Shown: positions 7,868-16,560, counted from the stretch's first letter. The stretch is DNA of 64,000 nucleotides from Bryobacterales bacterium (GCA_020847975.1 JADLBD010000169.1:1-64000); one strand, 5' to 3'. Program-made: numbers and translations. Notes: generated by a model not told the origin, from the sequence alone.

Positions 7868-8638
7868 TTGGGAACAAGAGTAGCGTTGGTCACCGGATCA
7901 TCGCGGGGGATCGGCAAGGCGATCGCGCTGCGTCTCGGCTCGCAGGGGATTGCGGTTTGCGTGAACTATAAGGAGCGCAAGGAGGAAGCCGAGCAGGTGG
8001 CGCGCCGGATTGCGGAGCAGGGCGGGCGCGCTGTGGCGATTGGAGCGGATCTGGCGAAGGCAGGGGATTGCGCGGCTCTGGTGGAGCGCTGTGCGGCAGA
8101 GTTGGGTCCTGCCGACATCCTGGTAAACAATGCGGGAGTGCTGCGGCGGGGCGATTTGCTGGATTTCGACCTCGAGGAAATGGAGGCCATGCGGAGCGTC
8201 AACGTGGATGGGTTGGTTCGGGTGACACGGGCGGCGGCGGAAGGCATGCGGCAAGGGGGATGGGGGAGGATTGTCAACCTCACGTCGGTTGCGGCGCTTG
8301 GCACGAGCATGGCAGGCACGACGTTCTACGCCGCCACGAAGGCGGCGGTGATCACGCTGACGCGGCGATTCGCGCTGGAACTGGGTTCGTTTGGGATTAC
8401 GGTAAATGCCGTTGCGCCGGGGTTCATTCTGACGGACATGGCCAGCGGGGGCCGGACCGGCGAGGAGTTGCAGAAGGCCTTCGAGTCGGTGGCGGCGAAG
8501 GCGATGATGCGGAGGGTGGGAAAGCCGGAGGATATCGCTGCCGCGGTTTCCTTTCTAGTGAGTGAGGACGCCGGCTTTATCACTGCACAGGTGTTGACGG
8601 TAGATGGGGGCAGGACGGACTTCATCTCCCACATGTAG
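7868..8638 (+). CDS. SDR-family oxidoreductase (FabG-like)
   Basis: A 256-residue short-chain dehydrogenase. The NAD(P) glycine motif TGSSRGIGKAIA is at residues ~9-20, NNAG at ~87, the catalytic Ser in LTSVAAL, and Tyr-x-x-x-Lys in FYAATKAAV. The C-terminus has the usual VLTVDGGR. It starts with TTG after a purine-rich site (ggaggaag), an uncommon start. Best matches by pattern are 3-oxoacyl-ACP reductases, but FabG-like SDRs reduce many substrates, and there is no fatty-acid synthesis neighbour. Confidence 0.85.
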   Translation: MGTRVALVTGSSRGIGKAIALRLGSQGIAVCVNYKERKEEAEQVARRIAEQGGRAVAIGADLAKAGDCAALVERCAAELGPADILVNNAGVLRRGDLLDFDLEEMEAMRSVNVDGLVRVTRAAAEGMRQGGWGRIVNLTSVAALGTSMAGTTFYAATKAAVITLTRRFALELGSFGITVNAVAPGFILTDMASGGRTGEELQKAFESVAAKAMMRRVGKPEDIAAAVSFLVSEDAGFITAQVLTVDGGRTDFISHM

Positions 8639-8652
8639 TGGGAACAAGGGAC

Positions 8653-9114
8653 TTAGCAGCCGACGCCAGCTTGCTTCAATTCCCGCTCCAGCCGTTTCGT
8701 GGCGCGTCCGCAGATCATGTCGGCCACTTTGGTGAGCAGGTCCGGCACGTCCTGGGGTTCGATCAGAACGGTGCTATCCCGCTGGGGCGCCCGGCCCTGA
8801 TGGGAAGCCGTGATGATGCCGGTAGCCGGCTGATAGTCCATCATGCGGGCGTGGGCGAGGACCTGAAGACCGGCTTGTGGGGATTCCATTTGCAGGTCGC
8901 TGAGAACCAGTTCGTATTCGCGGCGATCCATTTTGCCAACAGCTTCAGCGGCGGAGGCGGCGGAATCGACGTAGTACCCCCCAGCCTCGAGTACGGTCTG
9001 TAAGGTCAGCCGTGTCGTCGGATTATCGTCGACAAGCAATACACGCGCCAGCGACGTAGCTGTGGGCCGGGAAACCCGAGCGCGTTTGACGAATTTTCGT
9101 GTCTTAGTCTCCAC
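8653..9114 (-). CDS. CheY-like receiver protein with a missing lysine
   Basis: A 153-residue stand-alone receiver domain. Acidic pair Asp29-Asp30 (VLLVDDNP), phosphoacceptor Asp73 (LVLSDLQM) and Thr102 (GIITASHQ) are present. The invariant Lys of the KP motif is replaced by Glu119 (VLIEPQDV). The basic N-terminal 22 residues and a C-terminal helix (RATKRLERELKQAGVGC) flank the domain; there is no output domain. Without the Lys, signal coupling is expected to be altered, so it may work as a phosphate sink or as a phosphorylation-independent regulator. No kinase gene is adjacent. Confidence 0.85.
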   Translation of the reverse strand: METKTRKFVKRARVSRPTATSLARVLLVDDNPTTRLTLQTVLEAGGYYVDSAASAAEAVGKMDRREYELVLSDLQMESPQAGLQVLAHARMMDYQPATGIITASHQGRAPQRDSTVLIEPQDVPDLLTKVADMICGRATKRLERELKQAGVGC

Positions 9115-9239
9115 GGTCTTTGCTCCACCAGTTTAACCTGAAAAAGGTGGATTTGAACCCATTAGTTTTGGGGGCTATGGGCGGTGGAATGGTGCAAGTC
9201 CTTGATAAGGAAGGAAAAAATACCAGTACTTGGGGGACT

Positions 9240-10556
9240 CTAGGAAGCTAAGGCGAAGACTCTATGGAATATTGTATCGATATTCTTTAGTTGACGATCG
9301 AGCGAGAACGCCTCCGCAAGCTGCTCTTTGTTCAGACACTTCGCAATCTCACTATCCTGTTCCACAGCGGCACGGAAGTCGCCATCCTCTTCCCAACAGC
9401 GCATGGCATGACCCTGCACTATTTTGTAGGCCTCCTCACGAAGCATGCCAGCGGCGGTGAGATCAAGCAGCAACTGGCCTGAAAAGACAAGACCTTTCGT
9501 GAGATCGAGATTGCGGCGCATGCGATCGGGGTACACACGCATGCCGTCGATGAGCCAGATGGTCCGGCCGAGGAGGTAGTCAGTGAGGATACAGGAGTCG
9601 GCGAGGATGACCCGCTCCACCGAGGAGTGGGAGATGTCGCGTTCATGCCAGAGAGCGATGTTCTCGAACGCCGCCTGAGCATTGGAGCGGACAACACGGG
9701 AGAGACCGCAGATCTGTTCACAAACAATGGGATTCCGCTTATGCGGCATGGCGGAGCTTCCCTTCTGTCCGGCTGCGAAGGGCTCCTCGGCTTCACGCAC
9801 TTCGGTCCGCTGGAGGTGGCGGATTTCGAGGGCGATCTTTTCGAGCGCGGCACAGATGAGGGCGAGCGTCGAGACGAAGGCGGCGTGACGGTCGCGGGAA
9901 ATGACCTGTGAGGCGATGGGAGCGGGCTTCAAACCGAGTTTGGCGCAGATTCGCTCTTCGGCCCCGGGACCGATGTGGGCAAACACACCAACAGCTCCGG
10001 AGATCTTGCCGTACCGGATCTGTTCGGTGGCGAGGTCGAGCCGCTCCATGTTTCGGCGGATCTCATCGTAATAGAGCGCGAGTTTCCAGCCGAAGGTAAC
10101 CGGCTCGGCCTGAATGCCATGGGTGCGGCCAATCTGCACGGTGTGACGAAATTCGAAGGCTCGTCTCTTGAGGGATTCGGCCAGCGTTTCCAAGGACTTG
10201 CCGATGAGTGAGGCGGATTGGATGATCTGCCGGGCCTGGGCTGTATCGACGACGTCATTGGAGGTCATTCCGTAATGGAACCAGCGCGAGGCGCCGGCGG
10301 CGCCTTTGGCCTTCATGGTTTCGGCGACGGCCGTGGTGAAGGCGATGACGTCGTGCTTGACCTCGCGCTCGATTTCGAGGATTCGCGGGACGGTGAACCC
10401 GGCGTGTTCGCGCAACTGGCGGGCGGCTTCCCCCGGAACTACGCCTTGCTCCGCAAGTGCTTCGCTCGAAGCCAGTTCCACCTCCAGCCACTGCCGGTAC
10501 CTGTTCTCGTCACTCCAGATGGCGCCCATCTCCGGGCGAGTATAGCGGGGAATCAT
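9240..10556 (-). CDS. purB: Adenylosuccinate lyase
   Basis: A 438-residue fumarase/aspartase-superfamily enzyme. It cleaves SAICAR to AICAR and adenylosuccinate to AMP in purine synthesis. The superfamily signature is exact: SSAMPHKRNPI, preceded by GRTHGIQAEPVTFG (general acid His) and HYGMTSNDVVD. The start is put at 10556 (MIPRYTRPEMGAIWSDENRY), where bacterial PurB proteins begin, not at the in-frame ATG 36 bases upstream. It is a single gene, divergent from the Ysc84-like gene with 63 bases between starts. Confidence 0.96.
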   Translation of the reverse strand: MIPRYTRPEMGAIWSDENRYRQWLEVELASSEALAEQGVVPGEAARQLREHAGFTVPRILEIEREVKHDVIAFTTAVAETMKAKGAAGASRWFHYGMTSNDVVDTAQARQIIQSASLIGKSLETLAESLKRRAFEFRHTVQIGRTHGIQAEPVTFGWKLALYYDEIRRNMERLDLATEQIRYGKISGAVGVFAHIGPGAEERICAKLGLKPAPIASQVISRDRHAAFVSTLALICAALEKIALEIRHLQRTEVREAEEPFAAGQKGSSAMPHKRNPIVCEQICGLSRVVRSNAQAAFENIALWHERDISHSSVERVILADSCILTDYLLGRTIWLIDGMRVYPDRMRRNLDLTKGLVFSGQLLLDLTAAGMLREEAYKIVQGHAMRCWEEDGDFRAAVEQDSEIAKCLNKEQLAEAFSLDRQLKNIDTIFHRVFALAS

Positions 10557-10619
10557 AGACCTTCCCCATTTAATCATCTCTGCATGGGCCACAGGGCGCG
10601 GATGTTCTATGATCGGGTT

Positions 10620-11291
10620 ATGAGGATGACAACTCTTCTGACCCTGCCGCTTGCCGCCAGTCTCCTGTTTGCCGGAGCGGACGAGGACAAGCGTCTGGAC
10701 AATGCGACTGAAATGTTCAAGGAGATCATGGACACCCCTGACAATTCGATTCCGCAGGACCTGCTGGACAAGGCCGCATGCGTAGTTCTGGTTCCAGGAT
10801 TAAAGAAAGGGGCATTCATCTTCGGCGCCAAGTATGGGCGCGGCTTTGTGCTGTGCCGGAAGAAGAACGGAGTGGGCTGGTCGGCTCCCGGAGCGGTGCG
10901 GGTGGAAGGCGGAAGCTTCGGTCTCCAGATCGGCGGTTCGGAGACGGATGTGGTGATGCTGGTGATGAACGACCGGGGGGCGGAGCGGTTGCTGGGGAGC
11001 AAGTTCACACTGGGTGGCGAAGCGTCGGCTGCGGCAGGGCCGGTAGGCAGGACGACATCCGCCGAGACGGACGCAACAATGCGGGCGGAGATTCTGACGT
11101 GGTCCCGGGCGAGGGGCGTGTTCGCCGGAATCTCGCTGAAAGGGGCCACGCTCCGGCGGGACAGCGACTCAATCAAGGGCATGTACGGCAAGGAACTGGG
11201 CAACAGGGAGATTGTCTTCGGAAACGTACAGCCTCCCGCATCCGCGTCAAAGCTGGTTTCCCTGCTGAACAAGTACTCCGGGCGGAAGTAA
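10620..11291 (+). CDS. Ysc84-like (SYLF domain) lipid-binding protein, exported
   Basis: A 223-residue protein: signal peptide MRMTTLLTLPLAASLLFAGA, then the SYLF/Ysc84 domain. Recognisable blocks are IPQDLLDKAACVVLVPGLKK, GAKYGRGFVLCR, GWSAPGAVRVEGGSFGLQIG, then ETDVVMLVMNDRG and the C-terminal GVFAGISLKGATLRRD. In eukaryotes the domain binds phosphoinositides; bacterial secreted forms are common, and their role is unknown (envelope lipid binding is a guess). The start at 10620 gives the cleanest signal peptide. Confidence 0.88.
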   Translation: MRMTTLLTLPLAASLLFAGADEDKRLDNATEMFKEIMDTPDNSIPQDLLDKAACVVLVPGLKKGAFIFGAKYGRGFVLCRKKNGVGWSAPGAVRVEGGSFGLQIGGSETDVVMLVMNDRGAERLLGSKFTLGGEASAAAGPVGRTTSAETDATMRAEILTWSRARGVFAGISLKGATLRRDSDSIKGMYGKELGNREIVFGNVQPPASASKLVSLLNKYSGRK

Positions 11292-11298
11292 TCGGAGT

Positions 11299-12153
11299 CT
11301 ATCGCAATCCCACTTCCATCGGGGCTGCGGTTGCTGCCTCGGTGACGACTTCCGCGTCCGGATGGCCCTGGACCAGGGTGACCGGGTAGTCCGCGGTCAC
11401 ATTGCCTGCGACGGCAATACGAAAGACGGCCTGGTGGCGTTCGCCCGCGGCGCAGTAGAGACGGATTTTGCGCGAGGCAAGGATATCGCGCATCCCGCAA
11501 GTCACAGCCATGTGAGGGATGGCGTGGGAATTTCCGCCCGCGCAGCCGATGCTCTGGACGACGATGGAATCATCCCCGAGAGTCAGGACGCGGGTCAGCG
11601 AGGCGCGCATTTCTTCCTCCGTCACTTTGTGCCAGCGGGAGATGACGGGCTCATTGAACGCCACGTGACCGTGGTAGCCGATACCGCCGTAGCAGCAATC
11701 GGCTCCTCCCACTTCCGCCAGCCGCTCGCTGAACTCATCGATGCGAAAGGGATGGGGCGCCACGTGGTGATCCGGCGGCATTGCCAGACCGGGCTCGATG
11801 TGACGGAACAGCTCCCGCCGCAGGAATCCGGTGAAGCTCAAAGGGTGCTCCACCGGCAAGGGCCGTCCTTGCCAATCGAGGAATTCGTCCATCTGGAACA
11901 CCCACACGTTACGCCAACTGATACGCTCCCGATTGGTGATCTCGGCGAGGATGGGATAGTGCTTGACGGGGCCCACCGGCAGGATCAGGCGAGCCGGACG
12001 GGCCTCCGCGTTGGCTGCCTTGATCTCGTCGGCAATTGAGAAGGCGAAGTCGGCGAGAAGCGTAGGGTTGTCTTCCACGAGGCGGAATCGCAGACGCGCC
12101 CCGCGGTGGAGGCCCTCTACCGGGAGCCTCATGAGTTCAGCGTAGGGGTCCAT
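11299..12153 (-). CDS. NagB-like sugar-phosphate isomerase/deaminase, altered site
   Basis: A 284-residue NagB/RpiA-fold protein. Asp89 in VFQMDEFL matches the ring-opening/base Asp72 of E. coli glucosamine-6-phosphate deaminase, and GGIGYHGHVAFNEP (residues 156-169) matches its active-site loop. In that loop the usual Asp (Asp141 of E. coli) is His161, while His163 and Glu168 are kept. Such variants exist among NagB relatives and may isomerise or deaminate other amino sugars. It is divergent from an MFS transporter starting seven bases away, which suggests a shared sugar or acid-sugar pathway. Confidence 0.8.
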   Translation of the reverse strand: MDPYAELMRLPVEGLHRGARLRFRLVEDNPTLLADFAFSIADEIKAANAEARPARLILPVGPVKHYPILAEITNRERISWRNVWVFQMDEFLDWQGRPLPVEHPLSFTGFLRRELFRHIEPGLAMPPDHHVAPHPFRIDEFSERLAEVGGADCCYGGIGYHGHVAFNEPVISRWHKVTEEEMRASLTRVLTLGDDSIVVQSIGCAGGNSHAIPHMAVTCGMRDILASRKIRLYCAAGERHQAVFRIAVAGNVTADYPVTLVQGHPDAEVVTEAATAAPMEVGLR

Positions 12154-12159
12154 CGTCTT

Positions 12160-13425
12160 ATGCTAGTCAAAATGGCTTCTTCGCACGACCCCCGACGGTG
12201 GGGCATTCTGGCGCTGCTGTTTTTTTCCATCGCCATCAACCTGCTCGACCGGCAGGTGCTTGCCGTACTGGCTCCGGTCATCCGGGACGAACTGCGCCTG
12301 AGCAACACGGAATACTCGTATGTGCTGACCGCGTTCCTGCTGGGGATGACGATCGCGCAAGTTCCTTCCGGGATGCTGCTGGACCGCGTCGGAGCGCGCG
12401 TCGGGCTGCCGGTTCTGATGTTTGTCTGGTCGGTGGCGAACGGGCTGCACTCCATCGCGCGGACCATCACGCACCTGTCCGTTTTCCGGTTCCTGCTCGG
12501 CATGGGGGAGTGCGGCAACTATTCCGGGGGCGTGAAGGTGATCTCGCAGTGGTTTCCGGTGGAAGAACGGGCGCTTGCCGGCGGCATCTTCAACAGCGGC
12601 ACTGTACTGGGGGCATTTTTCGCGCCGTACCTGGTTGTGAAGATCTCGCAGAACCTGGGATGGCGGATGGCGTTTGTGGTTCCGAGCGCTCTGGGGATTT
12701 TGTGGATCGTTCCCTGGGTGATACGTTACCGGGACCGCGCTCCTCGGCCTGCCGCCAGCGGTCCCGGCGTTCCTATCGGAGGGCTGCTGAAGACGCGGCA
12801 GGTTTGGGGGGCCGTCATGATCCGCGCCTTCGCCGGGCCGGTGATCCATTTTTATTGGTACTGGCTGCCGGAATACCTGAAGCGGGAGCGGCACTTTTCG
12901 ATGGAGATGATTGGCCTGTTCGCCGGAATTCCATTTCTGTTTGCGGGGCTGGGCAATCTGGGCGGGGGCTGGTTTTCCGGGTATCTCATGAGGAGGGGCG
13001 CTTCGGTGGACGCCGCCCGCAAGGTTGCGTTCGCTTTGTGCGGAGCGCTGTGTCTGATCTCTTCGGCGGTGCCTTTCGCGCCGGGTGAAGCCACCGCCGT
13101 CGCCTTGATCTGCCTGGCCACCTTCGCCCTGGGGGCAACCTCGGCCAACCACATCGGGCTGCTGACGGACCTGTTCTCTCCGCCTGTGCTGGCACGCCTC
13201 ACCGGGCTGACGGGTATGTGCGAAGGCGCGGCGACCATTGCCGTCACGCTGGCCACGGGAATGGTGGTGGACCGGTTTGGCTACCTTCCGGTATTTCTCG
13301 CCGCGGGTCTGATGCCCGCGATCGCGATTTCGGCGCTGTTCACATTGGTTCGGAAGGTGCAGCGTCTGGATGATGTCCAGTCACCCCGTATTCCTTCAAC
13401 CGGTACTGCAACGTCCGCAGGCTGA
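12160..13425 (+). CDS. MFS transporter, anion:cation symporter type
   Basis: A 421-residue, 12-helix major facilitator. The first helix and loop (INLLDRQVLAVLAPVIRDEL, then GMLLDRVGARVGL) follow the hexuronate/glucarate (ExuT/GudP, ACS family) pattern. A second conserved loop is GYLMRRGASVDAARK. Probable substrates are sugar acids or similar organic anions entering with protons. The start at 12160 is preferred; ATG at 12172 is also possible. It is divergent from the NagB-like gene. Its 3' end overlaps the end of the convergent sigma-54 activator gene by 86 bases. Confidence 0.85.
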   Translation: MLVKMASSHDPRRWGILALLFFSIAINLLDRQVLAVLAPVIRDELRLSNTEYSYVLTAFLLGMTIAQVPSGMLLDRVGARVGLPVLMFVWSVANGLHSIARTITHLSVFRFLLGMGECGNYSGGVKVISQWFPVEERALAGGIFNSGTVLGAFFAPYLVVKISQNLGWRMAFVVPSALGILWIVPWVIRYRDRAPRPAASGPGVPIGGLLKTRQVWGAVMIRAFAGPVIHFYWYWLPEYLKRERHFSMEMIGLFAGIPFLFAGLGNLGGGWFSGYLMRRGASVDAARKVAFALCGALCLISSAVPFAPGEATAVALICLATFALGATSANHIGLLTDLFSPPVLARLTGLTGMCEGAATIAVTLATGMVVDRFGYLPVFLAAGLMPAIAISALFTLVRKVQRLDDVQSPRIPSTGTATSAG

Positions 13426-14695
13426 TGCCAAGTTGCCGGGCGGCCCGGGTGCGGTTGCCCTGATGGGCTTCGAGAGCATCCAGGATGGCTTTCCGCTCGA
13501 TGTCCTTGAAGGCGGTGGGGTGGGCCATTCCCTGACCCGCGATGGGCAAATCGTCGACATGGACAATGCCCTCGCAGAGGATGGCGACACGCTCCATCAT
13601 GTTTTCCAACTCGCGCACGTTGCCGGGCCAGGCGTAGTCCATCAGAGAACTTTCAGCGTCGGCGCTCAAGGCGGGGGCGGCTTTGCCGAGACCGCGGGCC
13701 GCGCGGCACAGGAAGTGTTCGGCGAGGCGGGGGACGTCGGAGGCGCGTTCGCGCAGCGAGGGAATTTCGAGTGGGAACGCGGTCAGGCGGTAATAGAGAT
13801 CTTCGCGAAAACGTCCGGCGGCGACCTGCTTCTTGAGGTCGCGGTTGGTGGCGGCAATCATGCGTACATCCACGGTGATCTGCCGCGAGCCGCCGACGCG
13901 TTCGAAAGCCTTTTCCTGCAACACGCGCAGGAGCTTGGCTTGCAGGTTTCCATCGAGTTCTCCGATCTCGTCGAGAAACAGCGTGCCGCCGTGGGCTCTT
14001 TCAAATCGTCCCTGATGTTGCCCGGAGGCTCCGGTGAACGCTCCTTTCTCGTGACCGAACAGTTCGCTCTCGATCAGCGTGGGCGCCAGCGCGGCGCAAT
14101 TCACAGGGACGAAGACTTTGCCGGAGCGCTGGCTGTTCATATGGATGCAGCGGGCGATGATTTCCTTGCCCGTTCCGCTCTCGCCGCTGATGAGGACGGT
14201 GGCATTGGTGGGCGCCACCTTTCGCACCAGTTCCATGAGGCGAAGCATCTTGGGGTGGTCCGCGATCATGTCGCCGCAGGAGAAACGCTTCTGTTCTTCC
14301 TCCTGAAGGAGGTGATAGTGCTGCTCGGTTTGTTGCGCGGAAAGGATCCGCTTCACGAGCAGGCGCAATTCATCGGGGCTGCTCAGCGGCTTGCCTAAAT
14401 AGTCCACGGCGCCCAGTTTCATGGCCTCCACCGCGGTGTGAACCGTGCCGAATCCGGTGATCATGATGACCGGCGTTTCGGGGCAGTGTTCGCGAAACCA
14501 GCGGAGGATGCTGATGCCGTCGCCGTCGGGAAGCTTCAAGTCGCTGATGACGAGGTGGTATTCGCGTCTGCCGCCCCTGTCGATGGCTTCACTCACGGTG
14601 CGGCATGTGTCGACGCAATAGCCTTCGCCGCGCAGGATGGCCTCCAGCAGCTTTTGGAAACCGGGGTCGTCGTCAATGATTAATATGCATTCCAT
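13340..14695 (-). CDS. Sigma-54 activator response regulator (NtrC/ZraR type)
   Basis: A 451-residue protein in three parts. The receiver (1-115) has Asp8/Asp9, phosphoacceptor Asp52 and Lys102. The AAA+ domain (~143-375) has Walker A GESGTGKE at 171-178 and the sigma-54 contact loop GAFTGA at 218-223. The Fis-type helix-turn-helix at the C-terminus reads [20 protein letters not shown]. It is the second gene of a leftward operon; its ATG lies inside the end of the kinase gene (23-base overlap). Two good -24/-12 promoters lie within 4 kb (15919-15934 and 18421-18437), and they are its likely targets. The last 86 bases overlap the 3' end of the MFS gene on the other strand. Confidence 0.95.
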   Translation of the reverse strand: MECILIIDDDPGFQKLLEAILRGEGYCVDTCRTVSEAIDRGGRREYHLVISDLKLPDGDGISILRWFREHCPETPVIMITGFGTVHTAVEAMKLGAVDYLGKPLSSPDELRLLVKRILSAQQTEQHYHLLQEEEQKRFSCGDMIADHPKMLRLMELVRKVAPTNATVLISGESGTGKEIIARCIHMNSQRSGKVFVPVNCAALAPTLIESELFGHEKGAFTGASGQHQGRFERAHGGTLFLDEIGELDGNLQAKLLRVLQEKAFERVGGSRQITVDVRMIAATNRDLKKQVAAGRFREDLYYRLTAFPLEIPSLRERASDVPRLAEHFLCRAARGLGKAAPALSADAESSLMDYAWPGNVRELENMMERVAILCEGIVHVDDLPIAGQGMAHPTAFKDIERKAILDALEAHQGNRTRAARQLGISLRTLQYRLKEYGVTGHHPDAAPSEPM

Positions 14696-15845
14696 GCCAG
14701 ATCAACTCCGCTTCCACTCCCGAAGGACTTCGGGAGCGCAATTGTAGCTTTCCTCCCAGAATCCCAGCGATCTTGTCAGTAATAGCCAGGCCCAGCCCCG
14801 TACCCATGGACTTCGTCGTGAAGAAGGGCTCCATCACTTTGTTGCGAAGCTTTTCGGGAATTCCGGGCCCGTTGTCATTCACTGAGATGCAAAATCCGCG
14901 CACCGGGTGACGTTTGACCTCCACCCGTACTTCCCCATCCTCGCCAGCCGCCTCCACCGCGTTGCGCATGAGGTTGAGCAACGCCTCTACAAGGAGATCC
15001 GGATCCGTCTGCCAGTAGACGGATTCGCCGGAGAAAGTGATTCTTGCCGGGGCCATCCGCGCCGCATGCGCCCGGAGCCGCTCTTCAATTTCGAACCACT
15101 CCACGAGGCGGAAGTGAGGCTCGGGGGGGCGTCCGTATCGCAACAGGTCGTTTACCAGGTTCTCGAGGCGAACGGTTTCGCTCACAATGGTGTCCGCGAA
15201 TGGTTTTTCGCTTTGGTCCAGTTTTTCGCCGATCAACTGGGCGAATCCCTTGATGGCTCCCAGTGGGTTGCGAATCTCGTGCGCCAAGACGGCGGACATC
15301 TTTCCCAACTCCGCCAGATGCTCCAATTTTGCCCGGCGCCCGGTGGTCCAGACCCAGTACCAGGCAATCAAGACCATAGCCATGCTGGCAAGAGAAGCAA
15401 ACAGAAGGTTGTGGCGGGCTTCCACTACCAGAAAGTCTGCCGAGGGTAGGGCCAGATCGATGCGGGCCACGCGCATTCCATCATCCGCATGAAAAGGCAC
15501 CCACGTCCGGAAGGTGCCGTTGAGAACGGCCGTCCGGAAGAGTTCGTCTCCGTTCCAGATCGGTTCGAGCCCCGGTACCCGATCGCTATGCCGGATGAGT
15601 TGGAGACCGAGGAGGCCGGGTTCATCCTCCAGTACGGTGTCGATGATTGCCTTGTCGTTTTCCCCGTTGCGGAATGTCTCCAGCCGGCCGGCGATCGAGG
15701 CAGCACGGCTGCGAAGATAAACCTCTTTCTGCGCTCGCAGGGCCTCAAAGGTTCGCACCGAACTGGCGAGCAGGAAAAAGGAGAGCACCACAAACAGAGC
15801 CGGCAGCAGTTTTCCGCCCCACTTCATAGCAACCCTCCCCGGCAA
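14673..15845 (-). CDS. Membrane sensor histidine kinase
   Basis: A 390-residue kinase. TM1 is at ~11-30, an extracytoplasmic sensor region of ~115 residues follows (31-145), and TM2 is at ~147-167. The phosphoaccepting His189 lies in LAHEIRNPLGAIKGFAQL. The catalytic domain has N-box RNAVEAAG, DNGPGIP and GTGLGLAI. The group resembles ZraS/NtrB-type kinases that partner sigma-54 activators. The sensor part has no obvious metal-binding cluster of its own. ATG at 15827 is a possible alternative start. The divergent gene at 15958 encodes an exported His-rich protein that could titrate or present the signal. Confidence 0.93.
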   Translation of the reverse strand: MPGRVAMKWGGKLLPALFVVLSFFLLASSVRTFEALRAQKEVYLRSRAASIAGRLETFRNGENDKAIIDTVLEDEPGLLGLQLIRHSDRVPGLEPIWNGDELFRTAVLNGTFRTWVPFHADDGMRVARIDLALPSADFLVVEARHNLLFASLASMAMVLIAWYWVWTTGRRAKLEHLAELGKMSAVLAHEIRNPLGAIKGFAQLIGEKLDQSEKPFADTIVSETVRLENLVNDLLRYGRPPEPHFRLVEWFEIEERLRAHAARMAPARITFSGESVYWQTDPDLLVEALLNLMRNAVEAAGEDGEVRVEVKRHPVRGFCISVNDNGPGIPEKLRNKVMEPFFTTKSMGTGLGLAITDKIAGILGGKLQLRSRSPSGVEAELIWHGMHINH

Positions 15846-15868
15846 TGGCTGCGCGGCGGAGGCGGACC

Positions 15869-15890
15869 AGCGTGCAAAGGCTGCGCGCAG
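15869..15890. promoter_or_regulatory. Candidate activator binding site (UAS)
   Basis: The stretch AGCGTGCAAAGGCTGCGCGC ends in the perfect 10-base palindrome CTGCGCGCAG (15881-15890). A second GGCTGCGCG lies 32 bases upstream (15847-15855). A related sequence, AGCGCAAGCTGTGCGCGC (18492-18509), sits upstream of the other sigma-54 promoter. This is the expected place for a ZraR/NtrC-like dimer to bind, about 30 bases upstream of the -24 element. The similarity is seen; the binding is inferred. Confidence 0.4.
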
Positions 15891-15918
15891 AGTGACTTGT
15901 TTTCAATAAGTTGACCCT

Positions 15919-15934
15919 TGGCAGGCGAATTGCA
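15919..15934 (+). promoter_or_regulatory. Sigma-54 (-24/-12) promoter for the His-rich operon
   Basis: TGGCAG-GCGAA-TTGCA matches the RpoN consensus TGGCAC-N5-TTGCA with exact spacing: GG at 15920-15921, GC at 15932-15933. Transcription would begin near 15945, just ahead of the Shine-Dalgarno GGGAGG (15946-15951) of the His-rich gene. The divergent operon encodes a sigma-54 activator, which strongly supports the call. Confidence 0.82.
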
Positions 15935-15957
15935 GTTCCTCCGTTGGGAGGCGCCCG

Positions 15958-16176
15958 ATGAAACGTCTGCTTCTGTTCGGCTGTGGAGGCGTTCTTTCCG
16001 CGATTCTACTGTGGCCCGCGCAGAACCCCGCTCCGGGCAACACGAGCCCCAATAATCCGCGGAACCCTCAATGCGGCGATTGCAAGAAGAAAAATTCCAA
16101 CGGCAAGCAAGCGCAACGGAGTCGAGGCCATCATGGCGATGGTCATCATCATGGCCATCATCACGGCCACGAGTAA
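15958..16176 (+). CDS. Small exported histidine-rich protein
   Basis: A 72-residue protein. The N-terminal signal (MKRLLLFGCGGVLSAILLW) is followed by an Asn/Pro-rich spacer, a CxxC pair (CGDCKKKN) and a C-terminal tail in which 9 of the last 15 residues are His (GHHHGHHHGHE). His clusters and CxxC suggest binding of Zn, Ni, Co or Cu in the periplasm. A Cys inside the signal (FGCGG) might instead be lipidated, though the context is poor. It is transcribed from a sigma-54 promoter divergent from the kinase-activator operon, as ZraP is from ZraSR in E. coli. It is not homologous to ZraP by eye. The next gene follows after 28 bases with its own AAGGAG site. Confidence 0.75.
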   Translation: MKRLLLFGCGGVLSAILLWPAQNPAPGNTSPNNPRNPQCGDCKKKNSNGKQAQRSRGHHGDGHHHGHHHGHE

Positions 16177-16204
16177 GTAATTCAGGCGTAAGAAGGAGCC
16201 AGTC

Positions 16205-16555
16205 ATGACTGCCTTGATGTGGATCACGTTCTTTACCGCGCTCTCGGCTGGCCCTGCCACGGTTCAGTTCGAAGGCAGTATCGAACGAATCCACACCACC
16301 CCTGGGGAAGGGCCCCCTTATCTCGAGGTGAGGCATGACGGGGAACTGACGAAGGTGATTCTTGGCTCGATGCGCTATCTTCTGGAGCAGAACTTCAAGC
16401 CGAAAACCGGAGATCGCGTCAAGGTGACCGGGTTCCGGGTGGGCACTCGGTTCTATGCCGCGCGGATTTACCTGCCGCGGCAAGACAAGACCCTGGAACT
16501 TCGGGACAGCGATGGCCGCCCGGTCTGGCGAGGGCGTGGCTCGATGAGGCGCTGA
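16205..16555 (+). CDS. Small exported single-domain protein (OB-like, novel family)
   Basis: A 116-residue protein. Signal peptide MTALMWITFFTALSAGPA is followed by a single ~90-residue beta-rich domain: VQFEGSIERIHTT, then YLEVRHDGELTKVIL, then PKTGDRVKVTGFRV and ARIYLPRQDKTLELRD, ending DGRPVWRG. I do not know the family. The same domain occurs twice in the protein encoded at 17566-18393, with the shared pattern 'G.I..I......P...v.......v.L', 'G..V.V' and 'l.LRd..G.P.W'. Short strands with central glycines suggest an OB-type or small beta-barrel fold; this is a guess. It is the second gene of the sigma-54-driven operon. It ends six bases before the convergent universal stress gene. Confidence 0.7.
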   Translation: MTALMWITFFTALSAGPATVQFEGSIERIHTTPGEGPPYLEVRHDGELTKVILGSMRYLLEQNFKPKTGDRVKVTGFRVGTRFYAARIYLPRQDKTLELRDSDGRPVWRGRGSMRR

Positions 16556-16560
16556 GCCCA

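Noticed and set aside
16120..16175. CAT/CAC microsatellite-like run
   Set aside because: It is the His-codon tail of the small exported protein and stays in frame; not an independent repeat.
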